Made by a program: the position numbers and the translations under genes. The notes under the pieces are model-generated. The model made no database searches, was not told the DNA's origin, and saw only the letters and a program-made list of their open reading frames with translations. From Anas platyrhynchos (Eukaryota; Chordata; Aves; Anseriformes; Anatidae): DNA of 64,000 nucleotides. Each line of letters opens with the position of its first letter. The stretch's first letter is position 1. The stretch spans positions 82,060,501 through 82,124,500 of the forward strand of contig NC_092621.1 in assembly GCF_047663525.1 (NCBI RefSeq). The letters are read 5' to 3'. Below are positions 63,478 through 64,000 of the stretch, piece by piece.

Positions 63478-64000
63478 CTATACAAGAAGAGAGAAATTCA
63501 GTGTAACTGATTACTGATACCACTATAGATAATGTTTTCCACCAATAAAAAACTCACCATAATGGCACAGATCATTACCATCCCCACCCGACATCTCTCC
63601 AGCTTGTCTCCTCCGAATATAAAATAACACCCAAAACAGACAATCCCTTTGTGCAGGTTGAATAGCACTGCTACTCCCCCACCCAAAACAAAATCAGCAG
63701 AGGTGATTTGATAAATAGCAAACAATCAAGAAGTGTACGGAAAACTACCTGTTGAAAAGAATGCTTGACATTACAAACTAGGTTAGCAGCTGAGATGACA
63801 CAACTCCTGAAAACACCTTATTTCTAAACTATCTGAAAGAGTTTTGAAGCACAGATGCAGCTACAGCTTTAACTTCATGTCCAGCTGCTACAGTGGGTGT
63901 TGTGTGCCACAAATCTTTGTTGTTGTTGTTGTTTTCTCAGAAACATTCCAAAGATACTTGGCACTTAGGAATTACTTTTTTTTTTAATCCTTTATTATCA
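63478..64000 (-). other. CETN3: CETN3 intron 1 or 5' flank
   Basis: This is upstream of exon 2 in the gene's sense. It holds the uncertain mini-exon at 63749-63771 and a short TTG microsatellite at about 63919-63935. No CpG-rich promoter is visible, so the main promoter is probably outside the window. Confidence 0.7.
63749..63771 (-). CDS. CETN3: Candidate CETN3 first coding exon (uncertain)
   Basis: The minus strand has ATG followed by seven open codons (MSSILFN) and AG, then GTAGTT as a possible donor. Joined to exon 2 it restores an Arg codon (AG/G) in frame and would give a 169-residue protein. Human exon 1 (MSLAL plus a split Arg) has the same phase but is six bases shorter. Against it: the surrounding sequence is AT-rich, with none of the CpG-rich promoter character usual for a centrin gene, and the donor is only fair. 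The real first exon may lie beyond the right edge of the window. Confidence 0.3.

Overview
The window looks like bird nuclear DNA, most likely from the Z chromosome. The evidence is a vertebrate spliced gene, a low density of transposons, several CR1 LINE fragments with avian-type 3' ends, a small avian-type retroviral LTR, and degraded MIR-like SINEs. The Z assignment is inference: it rests on the known conserved order MEF2C - gene desert - CETN3 - MBLAC2/POLR3G (human 5q14.3, largely Z-linked in birds) and not on any sequence mark.

Only one gene can be named with certainty: centrin-3 (CETN3), on the minus strand at the right end. Four coding exons are visible (63342-63477, 61643-61757, 58868-59059, 51722-51765). 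They have correct splice sites and compatible phases, and a polyadenylation signal lies at 51347-51352. Together they encode 161 complete residues of a protein expected to be 167 residues long. The first few codons (exon 1) are not certain: they may lie beyond the right edge, or may be the phase-compatible mini-exon at 63749-63771. Intron 4 (7.1 kb) carries a likely solo LTR and a long interrupted palindrome.

The left 51.3 kb has no recognisable protein gene. It is AT-rich intergenic DNA holding four CR1 remnants (about 7369-7868 on plus; 28529-28599, 30375-30425 and 42024-42435 on minus), two MIR-like SINE scraps, many pure A/T tracts of 22-40 bases, and microsatellites. It also has several stretches that look like conserved noncoding regulatory DNA, including a CpG-dense patch at 18841-19080. 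This agrees with the MEF2C-CETN3 desert, which is known in mammals to hold distal regulatory sequence.

The most interesting unexplained signal is on the minus strand at 32121-34199. Two exon-like segments have good acceptors and donors and compatible phase, and the upstream one carries a protein-like open frame that I do not recognise. It could be an undescribed spliced transcript or small gene, or chance. Most other open frames are short, overlap on both strands, run through poly-A, or lack splice context, and I left them out.
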